Assembly: GCA_019637435.1 (NCBI GenBank)
Contig: JAHBVO010000002.1
Location: forward strand, 845,519 to 909,518
DNA: 64,000 nt
Reading direction: 5' to 3'
From: Candidatus Obscuribacterales bacterium
GTDB taxonomy: Bacteria > Cyanobacteriota > Vampirovibrionia > Obscuribacterales > Obscuribacteraceae
Shown here: positions 16,441 through 23,877 of the stretch, one piece after another
Layout: every line of letters starts with the position of its first letter
Numbering within the stretch: the stretch's first letter is position 1
Made by a program: the position numbers and the translations under genes
The notes under the pieces: generated by a model
Databases searched by the model: none
What the model was told of the DNA's origin: nothing
The model's input: the letters and a program-made list of their open reading frames with translations, nothing else

Positions 16441-16584
16441 ATGCCGATTGAGGTGGTGGCTATCATTGAAGCAAATACTATAAGAATCATTTTTCGATCT
16501 CCTCGGGTTTCAGGTGTTCGAGAGCTTGACAATGTCTCGACTTTCGACGTTCTGATCCCCTTACTGCATCCATCTGACAAATAG
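16441..16584 (+). CDS. Doubtful 47-aa open frame
   Basis: ATG at 16441 follows GCGGAGATAACC, so a GGAG ribosome site sits at good distance. The product starts MPIEVVAIIEANTIRIIF and ends PLLHPSDK, with no clear domain. It lies right after the tandem repeat in a region otherwise free of genes. Kept only because of the ribosome site. Confidence 0.28.
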   Translation: MPIEVVAIIEANTIRIIFRSPRVSGVRELDNVSTFDVLIPLLHPSDK

Positions 16585-16642
16585 GTAGACGCGAGTCTAA
16601 AGAGTGTGTTTCTTGGATTAGAAAAATGAAATATATACTGGG

Positions 16643-17326
16643 CTAATTATAGAGCGGATTTATGCCATAGCCGACGCCATGCACCGTTCGGATAATTGAC
16701 TCGTCCTTCTTATCCTTATCCAGCTTTTTTCTCAGACGCCGGATGCATGTATATATCGCGTCGAGCGAAACATCGGAACTGGCGTCCCAGAGCTTTTGCA
16801 GCAACGTCTCGGCGCTGAAGACCTGGTTTGGATTTTTCATGAAAAACTCGAGCAACGTATATTCCATAGGTTGTAAATGGACTGCGACGCCATTCATATA
16901 TACAAGTCTTTTTTCTTTGTCGATAGTCAGCGGTCCGGCAGTCACCACATCTGGTGCAAAATTTGTGGCTCGACGAATCATCGCGCGCAGGCGTGCGGCA
17001 AGTTCTTTTGGATGAAATGGCTTGGTCAAATAGTCGTCGGCGCCGGCGTCCAGACCTTCTTCTTTGTCCTGGACCGTGTTTTTTCCGGTAAGCAGGATGA
17101 TTGGAGTGTTGCCACCCTTCGCTCGAAATTTTTGACAGACTTGAACACCTGTCATCTTCGGCAAATCCCAGTCGAGAATTGCGACATCGTATTCAAACGC
17201 CATCAAATTCTCGAAAGCCGACGCACCATCAGTCACCGCTTCGACTACGTTCTTTTCGAACTCGAGCCAGTCTCTAATCGTGGCAGCGAGCGCTGTGTCG
17301 TCCTCTGCTAGTAGAATTTTTGCCAT
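16643..17326 (-). CDS. OmpR/PhoB-family response regulator
   Basis: The receiver domain (residues 1-118) has the acidic pair E8/D9-D10, phospho-acceptor D52 in AILDWDLP, the switch Thr in ILLTGK and Lys in LTKPF. The C-terminal winged helix (about 128-225) has YTLLEFFMKNP, the recognition helix IYTCIRRLRKKL and the wing RTVHGVGYG. It binds DNA as a phosphorylated dimer to control transcription. It has no adjacent kinase on its own strand; the TPR gene lies 42 bp upstream and a histidine kinase is divergent beyond that, making the kinase its likely partner. Confidence 0.95.
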   Translation of the reverse strand: MAKILLAEDDTALAATIRDWLEFEKNVVEAVTDGASAFENLMAFEYDVAILDWDLPKMTGVQVCQKFRAKGGNTPIILLTGKNTVQDKEEGLDAGADDYLTKPFHPKELAARLRAMIRRATNFAPDVVTAGPLTIDKEKRLVYMNGVAVHLQPMEYTLLEFFMKNPNQVFSAETLLQKLWDASSDVSLDAIYTCIRRLRKKLDKDKKDESIIRTVHGVGYGINPLYN

Positions 17327-17368
17327 TGAAACCGATTCTATATTACTTCCACTAACTCACTCAACAGT

Positions 17369-18613
17369 CTACTTCACTGCTGCTGCAAGCGCATCGATCT
17401 CTCGTTGCTGATTCGCTGCATCTTGTCGCATTCCGGCGGCGGCGTAGCGAACCATCAACTCTTTTTTTAGAGGCAAAGCATCTGCAATTCGATTGGTTTG
17501 CATATACGCAAATTGCAAGTAGAAAAGTGTTGCCGTTAGCAAGTTTGGATCGTCACATTGTCTGGCAAACGGCACGCACTGTTCCAGGAACGAAACAGCT
17601 TCAGCGTAATTCTTCTTCTCGACCAGCGCTTTCCCGTATCTACAGAGGGTAATTGTAATTTCGTTCGCCGTTAAATGTCTGCTGTGAGTGCAGACGTTGG
17701 CCGACTGTTTCCATAACGCGAGTTTGTCGGCATCGCGATTCATGAATCTGTAAACGTCCGCTAACCGCTCGTATGCATGCACTATCGAAAGATTGTCCAC
17801 ATGCTGATTCTGCAGATAAAGCAAACCGCGTTGAGCGAAGTAGAGTGCTGCAGTTCGAAGCGGTTTTACAACCTTCTTGTTTGAAGACACACTGAGACTG
17901 CCCAGTTCGAATCCGTATTCGCTCATACAAGTTCCCGTCTTCGCTACTTTCGTTGCGATCCACTCCTTTTCGGCCAGGGCTCGTAACTCCTTAAACCTTG
18001 TCTCATTTCCCCTGGCGAGTTCAACGACACTCTGGCGCACTATTATTTCGGCCCGTCCGAGCAAATTGAACATGGCCTTATCCTTGACGCGAAGCGCTTC
18101 TGCAAGATTCTTCGAGGCGCTGTCAAGTTTATTCTCAACAAGATCGATATCTGCGAGTCTTGTCAAAATCGGCACCAGATCTTGGTAATCCGGACCGAGT
18201 GGTTTCAAAATCTCGAATTCCTGCATCGCATATCCGCGAGATTCTTCGAATTTTCGCTGACGCCAGGCAGAGTCCGATAAGTGCCTTAAAGTTATCGTGT
18301 AGAAAGGGTGGTCTTTTCCGAGTTGCTGGGCTAATCGCCAGGCTTCGTGCAGCTTTGCAATGGCTTGTGGTGACTCACCGTAGTCACGCTCACGCTGAGC
18401 TTTGAGGATAGTTCGCTGCCACTCTAAAGTTCCAAATCCGATAGACCTCGCATTTTGCGAAGCGAGGGCAACGAGGATAAACACCGCGATGCCGGATGCA
18501 GCAATTTGCACCGCAACAGTTGTTTTCCTACGTTTTCTCAGTGTTGGAATCAAGGGTCTAACCTGAATTGTGGTCGGTTTTGATCCAATATGGCAAGGGT
18601 ATGAACGATACAT
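17369..18613 (-). CDS. Membrane-anchored TPR protein
   Basis: A short basic N-terminus (LRKRRKTT) precedes one transmembrane segment (about residues 33-53, VQIAASGIAVFILVALAS); the remainder is helical with TPR-like pairs (RQLGKDHPFYTITLRHLSDSA-type helices, then LADIDLVENKLDSASKNLAEAL, RLADVYRFMNRDADKLALW, YGKALVEKKNYAEAVSFLEQ). The layout places the TPRs outside the cytoplasm. It lies between the response regulator (same strand, 42 bp downstream) and the divergent histidine kinase (61 bp upstream), suggesting a sensor or scaffold role in that signalling pair. That link is inference. Confidence 0.85.
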   Translation of the reverse strand: MYRSYPCHIGSKPTTIQVRPLIPTLRKRRKTTVAVQIAASGIAVFILVALASQNARSIGFGTLEWQRTILKAQRERDYGESPQAIAKLHEAWRLAQQLGKDHPFYTITLRHLSDSAWRQRKFEESRGYAMQEFEILKPLGPDYQDLVPILTRLADIDLVENKLDSASKNLAEALRVKDKAMFNLLGRAEIIVRQSVVELARGNETRFKELRALAEKEWIATKVAKTGTCMSEYGFELGSLSVSSNKKVVKPLRTAALYFAQRGLLYLQNQHVDNLSIVHAYERLADVYRFMNRDADKLALWKQSANVCTHSRHLTANEITITLCRYGKALVEKKNYAEAVSFLEQCVPFARQCDDPNLLTATLFYLQFAYMQTNRIADALPLKKELMVRYAAAGMRQDAANQQREIDALAAAVK

Positions 18614-18674
18614 TCCTGGTCACATCTACGTTCTTCCCTGTTTTGCAACGCATCTGCACTGTTAGGCGAATAAT

Positions 18675-20864
18675 TTGCCGCTCCGTCTGAAGATTCACCA
18701 TAAGGGGCTTTTCATAGTCGCCGTCCCCCTCGTAGTGGGGACGATTTTCATGCTGTTTTTGTACGCAATGCTAATGCAGTCAGAGAGCGAGGCGCGCGAC
18801 GAGTCTCATGCCAACGACGTTTTGCACTCCGTGTTTATTCTTGGACGAGAACTATTCGACGGCATAAACACGCTGACAGCCTATTCTTATAGCAAGTCTC
18901 CAGCCATGGAGAAGAAGTATCGTGACAGCAGAAAAAGGATAGTGACTGAGTTTGCACTTCTGCGAAAAAATCTGGCAGACTATCCCGATCAATTGAAACA
19001 GGTTGAGCGCACGGAACGCGTAGAAATGCGTGCACTCAAAATGTGCGATGGATTATTCGATGCTTTTCAAAACCAGCACGACACAGACATGATGACCATG
19101 ATGAATATTCGCGGAATGCGAAATCAAATGGAGGCGCTTGTCGAACAAACTACGATTGAGCTGCGCGAGTTAAACGGACTCGTTCAACGTCAGAGTGGTG
19201 CTAAATCCGATGCCGCCGTCAAATGGCGCAGCAATGCGAAAGTTCTCTTGCTGTGGGGCGTTGGGCTTAACGTTGCATTGAGCGTTATCATCGTGCTCTA
19301 CTTCAGCCGCGCGATTACTGATCGGTTGAAAATTTTGATGAGTAACGCAAAACGCCTTGCCGGTGCACTTCCGCTTTTGCCACCGATTCCGGGCGATGAT
19401 GAGATATCGGAGCTGGATAAAGTGTTTCATCAAATGGCCGAAACAGTTGAAGAGTCTAAAGCGAAACAAAAAGCGCTGGTGGATAACGCTGTCGACGTGC
19501 TTTGTTCAATTGATGCCGCCGGCATCTTTACCAACGTCAGCCCTTCGTCGGAATCTGTTTGGGGATACAAAGATAGTGAGCTTGTCGGCAAATGTTTCAC
19601 CGAGATCATAGTTGAGGACGATATCGAAGATACTCTCAACGCACTCGATACTATAAAACTTTCAGCGTCTTCGATGCCGATAGAAAACCGCGTCGTCTGC
19701 CCGGATGGAAAGATCATTAGTGTTCTCTGGTCGGTGTTCTGGTCTGAGTCCGAGGATATTCTATACTGCGTCGCTCACGACATTACGGCCCGGAAGATGT
19801 TCGAGAAAGTTTTGAAGGAAAGCGAGGAGCGTACGAGAACCATTATGGAAAGCCTTCCCGTGGGACTTGTCGTCATCGATGAGAATGGCAAGATCAGACT
19901 TGCAAACAAAAAGACTGAATCAATGTTCGGCTCCCGCCAATCGGATTTGGTTGGGCGCAACCTTTCTACACTTTTGAAGAGCAATGATACTCCGCCGAAA
20001 GAAGGCTGGATGGAGGAGCTGATTAATAGCTCCTCCGGCCACATTATGGAGCTCAGTGCCGTTCGCAGGGATAATCTCTTCGAGTTTCCTGTAGAACTGT
20101 CTTCTAATAAAACGCAAATGGGAAACAAAGACGCTCATCTTGTTGCGATGCTCGACGTTTCTGAGCGCCATGAGATCGAACGCCTCAAGCGAGAATTCGT
20201 GGCGATGGTGAGCCATGATTTGAAGACGCCACTATCATCGGTGCGCGGTATGCTCGTGTTACTGTCCGCCGGGGCGGCAGGAGAACTGCCTCCGAAAGCC
20301 GGACCGATAGTTCAATCCGCTGAGGAACAGCTCGAGCGCCTTATCAAATTGATTAACGATTTGCTTGACGTTCAAAAAATGGAGTCCGGTAAGTTTTCCG
20401 TCGAATTGAAAGACGTCAGTATTCGTGCGCTATTGGAGGAGTCCTTTGATGCTGTCGAGCAGGTCGCAGACGATAGTGGCGTGACCATCGAAATCTCCGG
20501 TGGCGATGAGCGAGTCCTCGCCGATCCTGATCGAATTTTGCAAGTCATAATCAATCTCCTCTCCAACGCAATTAAGTTCTCTCCGCGCGAGAGCAAAGTC
20601 AATATGCGAATCGTCAATGAAGCGGATTTTGTTGAAGTGCGTGTCGAAGACCAGGGACGTGGCATCAAAAAAGAGTTTCAAGAGACGATTTTTGAGCGGT
20701 TTAAACAGGTTGAGAAACTCGACTCCACTGAGAAGAAAGGCACAGGTCTGGGTTTGGCAATTTGCAAAATGATCGTAGAGGAACACGGCGGATCTATTGG
20801 AGTGGTCAGCGAAGATGGAACGGGCAGCACCTTCTGGTTTCGCTTAAAGCACCCGCCTGCTTGA
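18675..20864 (+). CDS. PAS-containing sensor histidine kinase
   Basis: Starts at TTG, supported by TAGG about 9 bp upstream. Layout: transmembrane helix (about 12-32), periplasmic helical sensor region (about 35-185), second transmembrane helix (about 188-210), HAMP-like linker (about 212-262), PAS domain (about 268-380), second PAS domain (about 388-500), dimerisation domain with phospho-His H514 in MVSHDLKTPL, and the ATPase domain with N box (INLLSNAIKFSP), G1 (EDQGRGI) and G2 (GTGLGLAI). It would phosphorylate a receiver, most likely the OmpR-type regulator of the divergent cluster. The signal is unknown. A small secreted protein gene follows 45 bp later. Confidence 0.95.
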   Translation: MPLRLKIHHKGLFIVAVPLVVGTIFMLFLYAMLMQSESEARDESHANDVLHSVFILGRELFDGINTLTAYSYSKSPAMEKKYRDSRKRIVTEFALLRKNLADYPDQLKQVERTERVEMRALKMCDGLFDAFQNQHDTDMMTMMNIRGMRNQMEALVEQTTIELRELNGLVQRQSGAKSDAAVKWRSNAKVLLLWGVGLNVALSVIIVLYFSRAITDRLKILMSNAKRLAGALPLLPPIPGDDEISELDKVFHQMAETVEESKAKQKALVDNAVDVLCSIDAAGIFTNVSPSSESVWGYKDSELVGKCFTEIIVEDDIEDTLNALDTIKLSASSMPIENRVVCPDGKIISVLWSVFWSESEDILYCVAHDITARKMFEKVLKESEERTRTIMESLPVGLVVIDENGKIRLANKKTESMFGSRQSDLVGRNLSTLLKSNDTPPKEGWMEELINSSSGHIMELSAVRRDNLFEFPVELSSNKTQMGNKDAHLVAMLDVSERHEIERLKREFVAMVSHDLKTPLSSVRGMLVLLSAGAAGELPPKAGPIVQSAEEQLERLIKLINDLLDVQKMESGKFSVELKDVSIRALLEESFDAVEQVADDSGVTIEISGGDERVLADPDRILQVIINLLSNAIKFSPRESKVNMRIVNEADFVEVRVEDQGRGIKKEFQETIFERFKQVEKLDSTEKKGTGLGLAICKMIVEEHGGSIGVVSEDGTGSTFWFRLKHPPA

Positions 20865-20909
20865 AGGTTGTTGCGTTATCATATTGATTCAGTTCAAAAG
20901 GATTTGGTT

Positions 20910-21344
20910 ATGCAAAAACAGAAGATCGCTGGCTGCATTTCGCCCCGGACTACTCGCATCATATTTGGTGCCTCGCTTTTGAGCTTTAGTTGTTGCTTTG
21001 CCACAACAGTCGCTAACCTGCATTCTGCGGACGCTGCGCCGGCAAACAAAAACTCCGTGGCGAAAAACACAGTGAAGAAGCCTGCCTCAGGACCGGTTAA
21101 AACTGAAGCACAGGCAATCAACATAGTTTCGGCTAGACCGGAAGTCAAACAGTTTGTAGCGAACATCAAGAAGAGCGGGCGAAAAGGCAGCAGTAGCCAC
21201 ATTGAGTTTGATCGCAAAGAGAATGGAGCGTTTGTCATCCATGTATACGAATACGTTCCGGACGACGAAGAATCCGGTCACACCGCAACGATGAACTGGT
21301 ATCACGTAAATGCCAAAACCGGCAAAGTTACGACCGAGTTTTAA
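20910..21344 (+). CDS. Secreted PepSY-like protein (144 aa)
   Basis: The frame is open from 20868, but ATG at 20910 has AAAGGA upstream and begins a normal signal peptide (SPRTTRIIFGASLLSFSC). After a Lys/Pro/Ala-rich stretch the mature domain (about residues 75-144) reads AINIVSARPEVKQFVANI, then SHIEFDRKE, FVIHVYEYV, NWYHVNAKTGKVTTEF. Residues binding in PepSY proteins form such an alpha/beta unit that often inhibits proteases or senses signals. The assignment is by pattern only. It follows the histidine kinase closely and may be co-transcribed, perhaps as an extracytoplasmic partner. Confidence 0.72.
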   Translation: MQKQKIAGCISPRTTRIIFGASLLSFSCCFATTVANLHSADAAPANKNSVAKNTVKKPASGPVKTEAQAINIVSARPEVKQFVANIKKSGRKGSSSHIEFDRKENGAFVIHVYEYVPDDEESGHTATMNWYHVNAKTGKVTTEF

Positions 21345-21661
21345 CTCGTACCATATTTAGTTCTAAGAGTAGTGGACATGCTCCAATTCCTGGTTAAGAG
21401 CATGCCCACCGAATCAGGATACCGGCTCATGGAGCCGGGTCCGGGAGTAAACTCACCGGTATGCGCAGCAGCCCGCACCCTGAATTGGCGCGTAAAAGCT
21501 GTGAGTTGTTGAACGCTTTCAGCGCTCTGCCGTACAAACTTTTCTAGCAAAGCTGTTTCCAACAATTCAAGGGGAAGCTTTATTTCACGGTATACTTGTG
21601 GCATTTAAACTTACAATGCTCTGTCCTACGGAGTCAGGCAGCTTTAATCCGGAGTTACGCT
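21345..21661. other. Intergenic region with one long hairpin
   Basis: An inverted repeat at 21372-21409 (GTGGACATGCTC / GAGCATGCCCAC, one mismatch, 14-base loop) lies 27 bp after the stop at 21344; no T run follows, so it may be a weak terminator or RNA-stabilising hairpin. A minus-strand frame of 87 codons covers most of the region but lacks any domain and is judged spurious. Nothing else seen. Confidence 0.45.
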
Positions 21662-22360
21662 ATGTTTCCGTCTCGTCCCAGGTTGATGACCTTAAGAAGA
21701 GTCACTGTGGCAATCCTGCCGGCGATTTCCTTTGCGCTTTTGATGTCGGCCTGCGGTGGAAAGTCCGCGCTTGAACTTCGGCGACTTGGTGTTGATGCGT
21801 ACAACGACGCGAATTATGCTGAAGCCGCCCGCTTCCTCGAAGACGCGATTATGCGTGATCAGAAGGACGAGATTGCGCACAAATATATGGGGCTGACAAA
21901 CGAGCGGCTCAAGCAGTTTCCGCAGGCGCGTGAGCAATATGAGTGGCTAGTGAAAAATGCGGAAACCGAATCCAGTCGAAAAGAAGCGAAAGAGGACATA
22001 GAAAGGCTGGGAGCGCTGTGCAATGGCAAGCCTTTACCTCGCATCATCTTGCTGTCGACCGACTGCGACCACAGTAAGAGTTTTGATCCATTGTTCATGA
22101 AGGTTTGCTCGGATTACAAAGGAAAGTTCGACGTGCAGGTTCTCGACGTTCAAAACAGCGAGAACAAGGATCTGATGGAGTCTTATGTTCAATATTTGAA
22201 CGACCGCTTTGCCGACTCCTGGACTGTGCCGATGTGCATGTACCAGTGCAAGCACGGTGTGATTAAGACGGCGGAGATGGGGGCTCAAACCGAGGAAGAC
22301 CTGCGAGACTCCATAAAAGAGTTTATGGCAGAACTCGATAAAGAAGTCGAGCCTGGTTAG
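21662..22360 (+). CDS. Lipoprotein with TPR pair and thioredoxin-like domain
   Basis: ATG at 21662 has GGAG upstream; the longer frame from 21596 adds residues that do not look like a signal. The signal ends in a lipobox (ALLMSAC), so the mature protein is membrane-tethered. Residues about 40-120 form TPR helices (VDAYNDANYAEAARFLEDAI, KYMGLTNERLKQFPQAREQY). Residues about 130-225 look like a thioredoxin fold (PRIILLSTDCDHSKSFDP, VQVLDVQNSENKDL, SWTVPMCMYQCKHG with the cis-Pro position) but the CxxC active site is not present; only single Cys residues (CDHS, MCMYQC) occur. It may bind partners rather than catalyse. Confidence 0.8.
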   Translation: MFPSRPRLMTLRRVTVAILPAISFALLMSACGGKSALELRRLGVDAYNDANYAEAARFLEDAIMRDQKDEIAHKYMGLTNERLKQFPQAREQYEWLVKNAETESSRKEAKEDIERLGALCNGKPLPRIILLSTDCDHSKSFDPLFMKVCSDYKGKFDVQVLDVQNSENKDLMESYVQYLNDRFADSWTVPMCMYQCKHGVIKTAEMGAQTEEDLRDSIKEFMAELDKEVEPG

Positions 22361-22463
22361 TGGTTGAAACCGATTGTGCGTTGGTTCCAACCCAGCTTAA
22401 AGAAGAGCATTCTTAACCGGTTCCATCGACGCCGTCGCGTAAGGTTTACCGGCTAAAGGCAAT

Positions 22464-22483
22464 ACTGGCTTGAAAAAGCCAGT
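22464..22483 (+). terminator. Weak terminator after the TPR lipoprotein gene
   Basis: Perfect 8-bp hairpin ACTGGCTT-GAAA-AAGCCAGT with a stable GAAA tetraloop, followed by TTTAATCT; 103 bp after the stop at 22360 and 96 bp before the next start. Confidence 0.5.
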
Positions 22484-22579
22484 TTAATCTCGATTGCCAA
22501 GAATTGGTCAACTTTGCTGTGTTAATTTGCAGTCCTGAGATTGAAATTGGTTTTTCTGGTTGTTGGTGGGGATTAGAAA

Positions 22580-23092
22580 ATGATGCAAGCGCACAACTTT
22601 TATGGTCAAAACGTTCAGCATGTACAACAGCTTCATGGTGCTCAGCGGTTTCAAACCGCTCAAGCTCTTCAAAGAAGCCGAATCGTTGAGGACCGTCTTT
22701 CCAACGCCATCCAGAGCCTGGTAGTTCATGAAACGGCTCATGCTGGTTCCGAACCAGCACAGGGATTGCATGTTGAGCCTGATGGAGCGAGTAAGCTCAC
22801 GCGCAGCGAATACGAAACACTTTGCGATGTAATGCTCGGTTTAACCGATAAGGCAATTGCAAAACGCCGCAATCTTTCGGCGCGTGGTGTCCAAAATCGA
22901 CTTGCAGCGCTCTTCTCAAAAGTTCTTCGCGGTAGACATTCCTGGTTGCGTGAGTCGGCTTCAATGGACGTCTATAACTTACGGACTCGATTGATCTTCG
23001 AAGTTATTCGACGCGGGCTGATTGACAGCGAAGCGCTGGCCTCGCTCGATAACGAATTAGATAACTGGCTGACCGAACAGTTTGGAGTTTAG
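22580..23092 (+). CDS. LuxR-type HTH protein without a receiver domain
   Basis: The ATG follows GGTGGGG at about 8 bp. Residues about 72-116 fit the LuxR/GerE helix-turn-helix (LTRSEYETLCDVMLGLTDKAIAKR and NLSARGVQNRLAALFSKVL), including the hallmark of a basic, Ala-rich turn before the recognition helix. The first 70 residues are Gln/His-rich and contain no receiver or PAS domain, and the C-terminal 50 residues are helical and acidic (DNELDNWLTEQFGV). It is probably a small DNA-binding regulator; its target is unknown. The gene stands alone. Confidence 0.78.
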   Translation: MMQAHNFYGQNVQHVQQLHGAQRFQTAQALQRSRIVEDRLSNAIQSLVVHETAHAGSEPAQGLHVEPDGASKLTRSEYETLCDVMLGLTDKAIAKRRNLSARGVQNRLAALFSKVLRGRHSWLRESASMDVYNLRTRLIFEVIRRGLIDSEALASLDNELDNWLTEQFGV

Positions 23093-23120
23093 TTGCTCAA
23101 ATCCCCAGCACGCAGGCTCG

Positions 23121-23150
23121 GTCGTCAGGGAGTTCTCACTCTCTGGCGGC
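23121..23150 (+). terminator. Hairpin between convergent genes
   Basis: A 13-bp stem, allowing G-U pairs when read on the plus strand (GTCGTCAGGGAGT / ACTCTCTGGCGGC), with a TCTC loop, 28 bp after the HTH gene's stop. No T run follows, so termination strength is uncertain. Confidence 0.4.
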
Positions 23151-23191
23151 TGACGCTTGCGCACCACAGGTGATGCTCAAGCGTTTAATCG

Positions 23192-23827
23192 TCATTTGTT
23201 GCGAACGTCGTCCAGCATCTTTTGCCAGGCCGGATGCTCTCGTATAACGGTCAATGCCTCTTGAAGCAGTGTCTTTCCCGGTTCTTTTTTAAACCAGGAA
23301 GAGGCGCCCGATGGGTGGGGCAGTGGTACAACGTCGCGTTCTCGACCGTGCCAATCGACCTTGATTGTCTTGCCGATCACGTCGGTCATCTGTTTCAACT
23401 CCACGAGTTGAACAATTGCCAGGCGACCCACAGGTATGATCAAATCCGGATCTAAGAGCTCGACTTCCCGATCGAGCCAGACTGAGCAATTCGCGATCTC
23501 GTCGTTGTTTGGAACGCGGTCGCCGCCAGTTTTACCCTTGCCTGGAAAACACCGGCATACTGCGCTTATGTAGGCGTGGCTGCGAAATTCCTCTTCCGTG
23601 ATGCCGATAGTTTCCAGCCAGCGAAATAAAGTTTTCCCGGCTGTCCACGCGAAAGGTTTGCCCAATGCGCCTTCACGCGGACCCGGTGCTTGACCGATTA
23701 ACAGTATCTTCGTCAAAACAGGACGATGTGTGACGACCGGACCGATCATGCCAGGACACTTTGTACAATCTTTGAGATGCGAAATGTGATCGGCTAAAAG
23801 GAGATGAGTTTCTTTTTTTCGTACCAT
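23192..23827 (-). CDS. Uracil-DNA glycosylase family protein (iron-sulfur, family 4/5-like)
   Basis: Motif 1 ILLIGQAPGPREGALGKPF and motif 3 LPHPSGAS are clear, with PFAW.AGKTLFRWL between. Four cysteines fit a 4Fe-4S pattern: CTKC near residue 21 and two more in the SAVCRC...NDEIANC region. These enzymes remove uracil from DNA to start base-excision repair. Motif 1 has a small residue rather than the Asp/Asn nucleophile pattern of family 1, as in families 4 and 5. AAGG lies 10 bp before the ATG. Cytoplasmic; convergent with the HTH gene. Confidence 0.88.
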   Translation of the reverse strand: MVRKKETHLLLADHISHLKDCTKCPGMIGPVVTHRPVLTKILLIGQAPGPREGALGKPFAWTAGKTLFRWLETIGITEEEFRSHAYISAVCRCFPGKGKTGGDRVPNNDEIANCSVWLDREVELLDPDLIIPVGRLAIVQLVELKQMTDVIGKTIKVDWHGRERDVVPLPHPSGASSWFKKEPGKTLLQEALTVIREHPAWQKMLDDVRNK

Positions 23828-23877
23828 TTTGATGCCTTGTTGAAAACGTTCCGGCGCTACTCACGCAAGAGTAAGCG

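Larger units (their letters stand above)
15662..16642. other. Repeat-rich region with almost no coding content
   Basis: Nearly 1 kb between the small gene and the response regulator. It holds a pair of 26-bp direct repeats, a pair of related stem-loop segments about 290 bp apart, a run of eight Ts near 16122, and a triple 20-bp tandem repeat, all listed separately. One 47-codon frame at 16441 is the only coding candidate. No tRNA-like or transposase-like sequence was recognised. Confidence 0.6.

Noticed and set aside
21341..21604. Minus-strand 87-codon frame in the region before the TPR lipoprotein
   Set aside because: It lacks a ribosome site and any pattern; the region is better read as intergenic with a hairpin.
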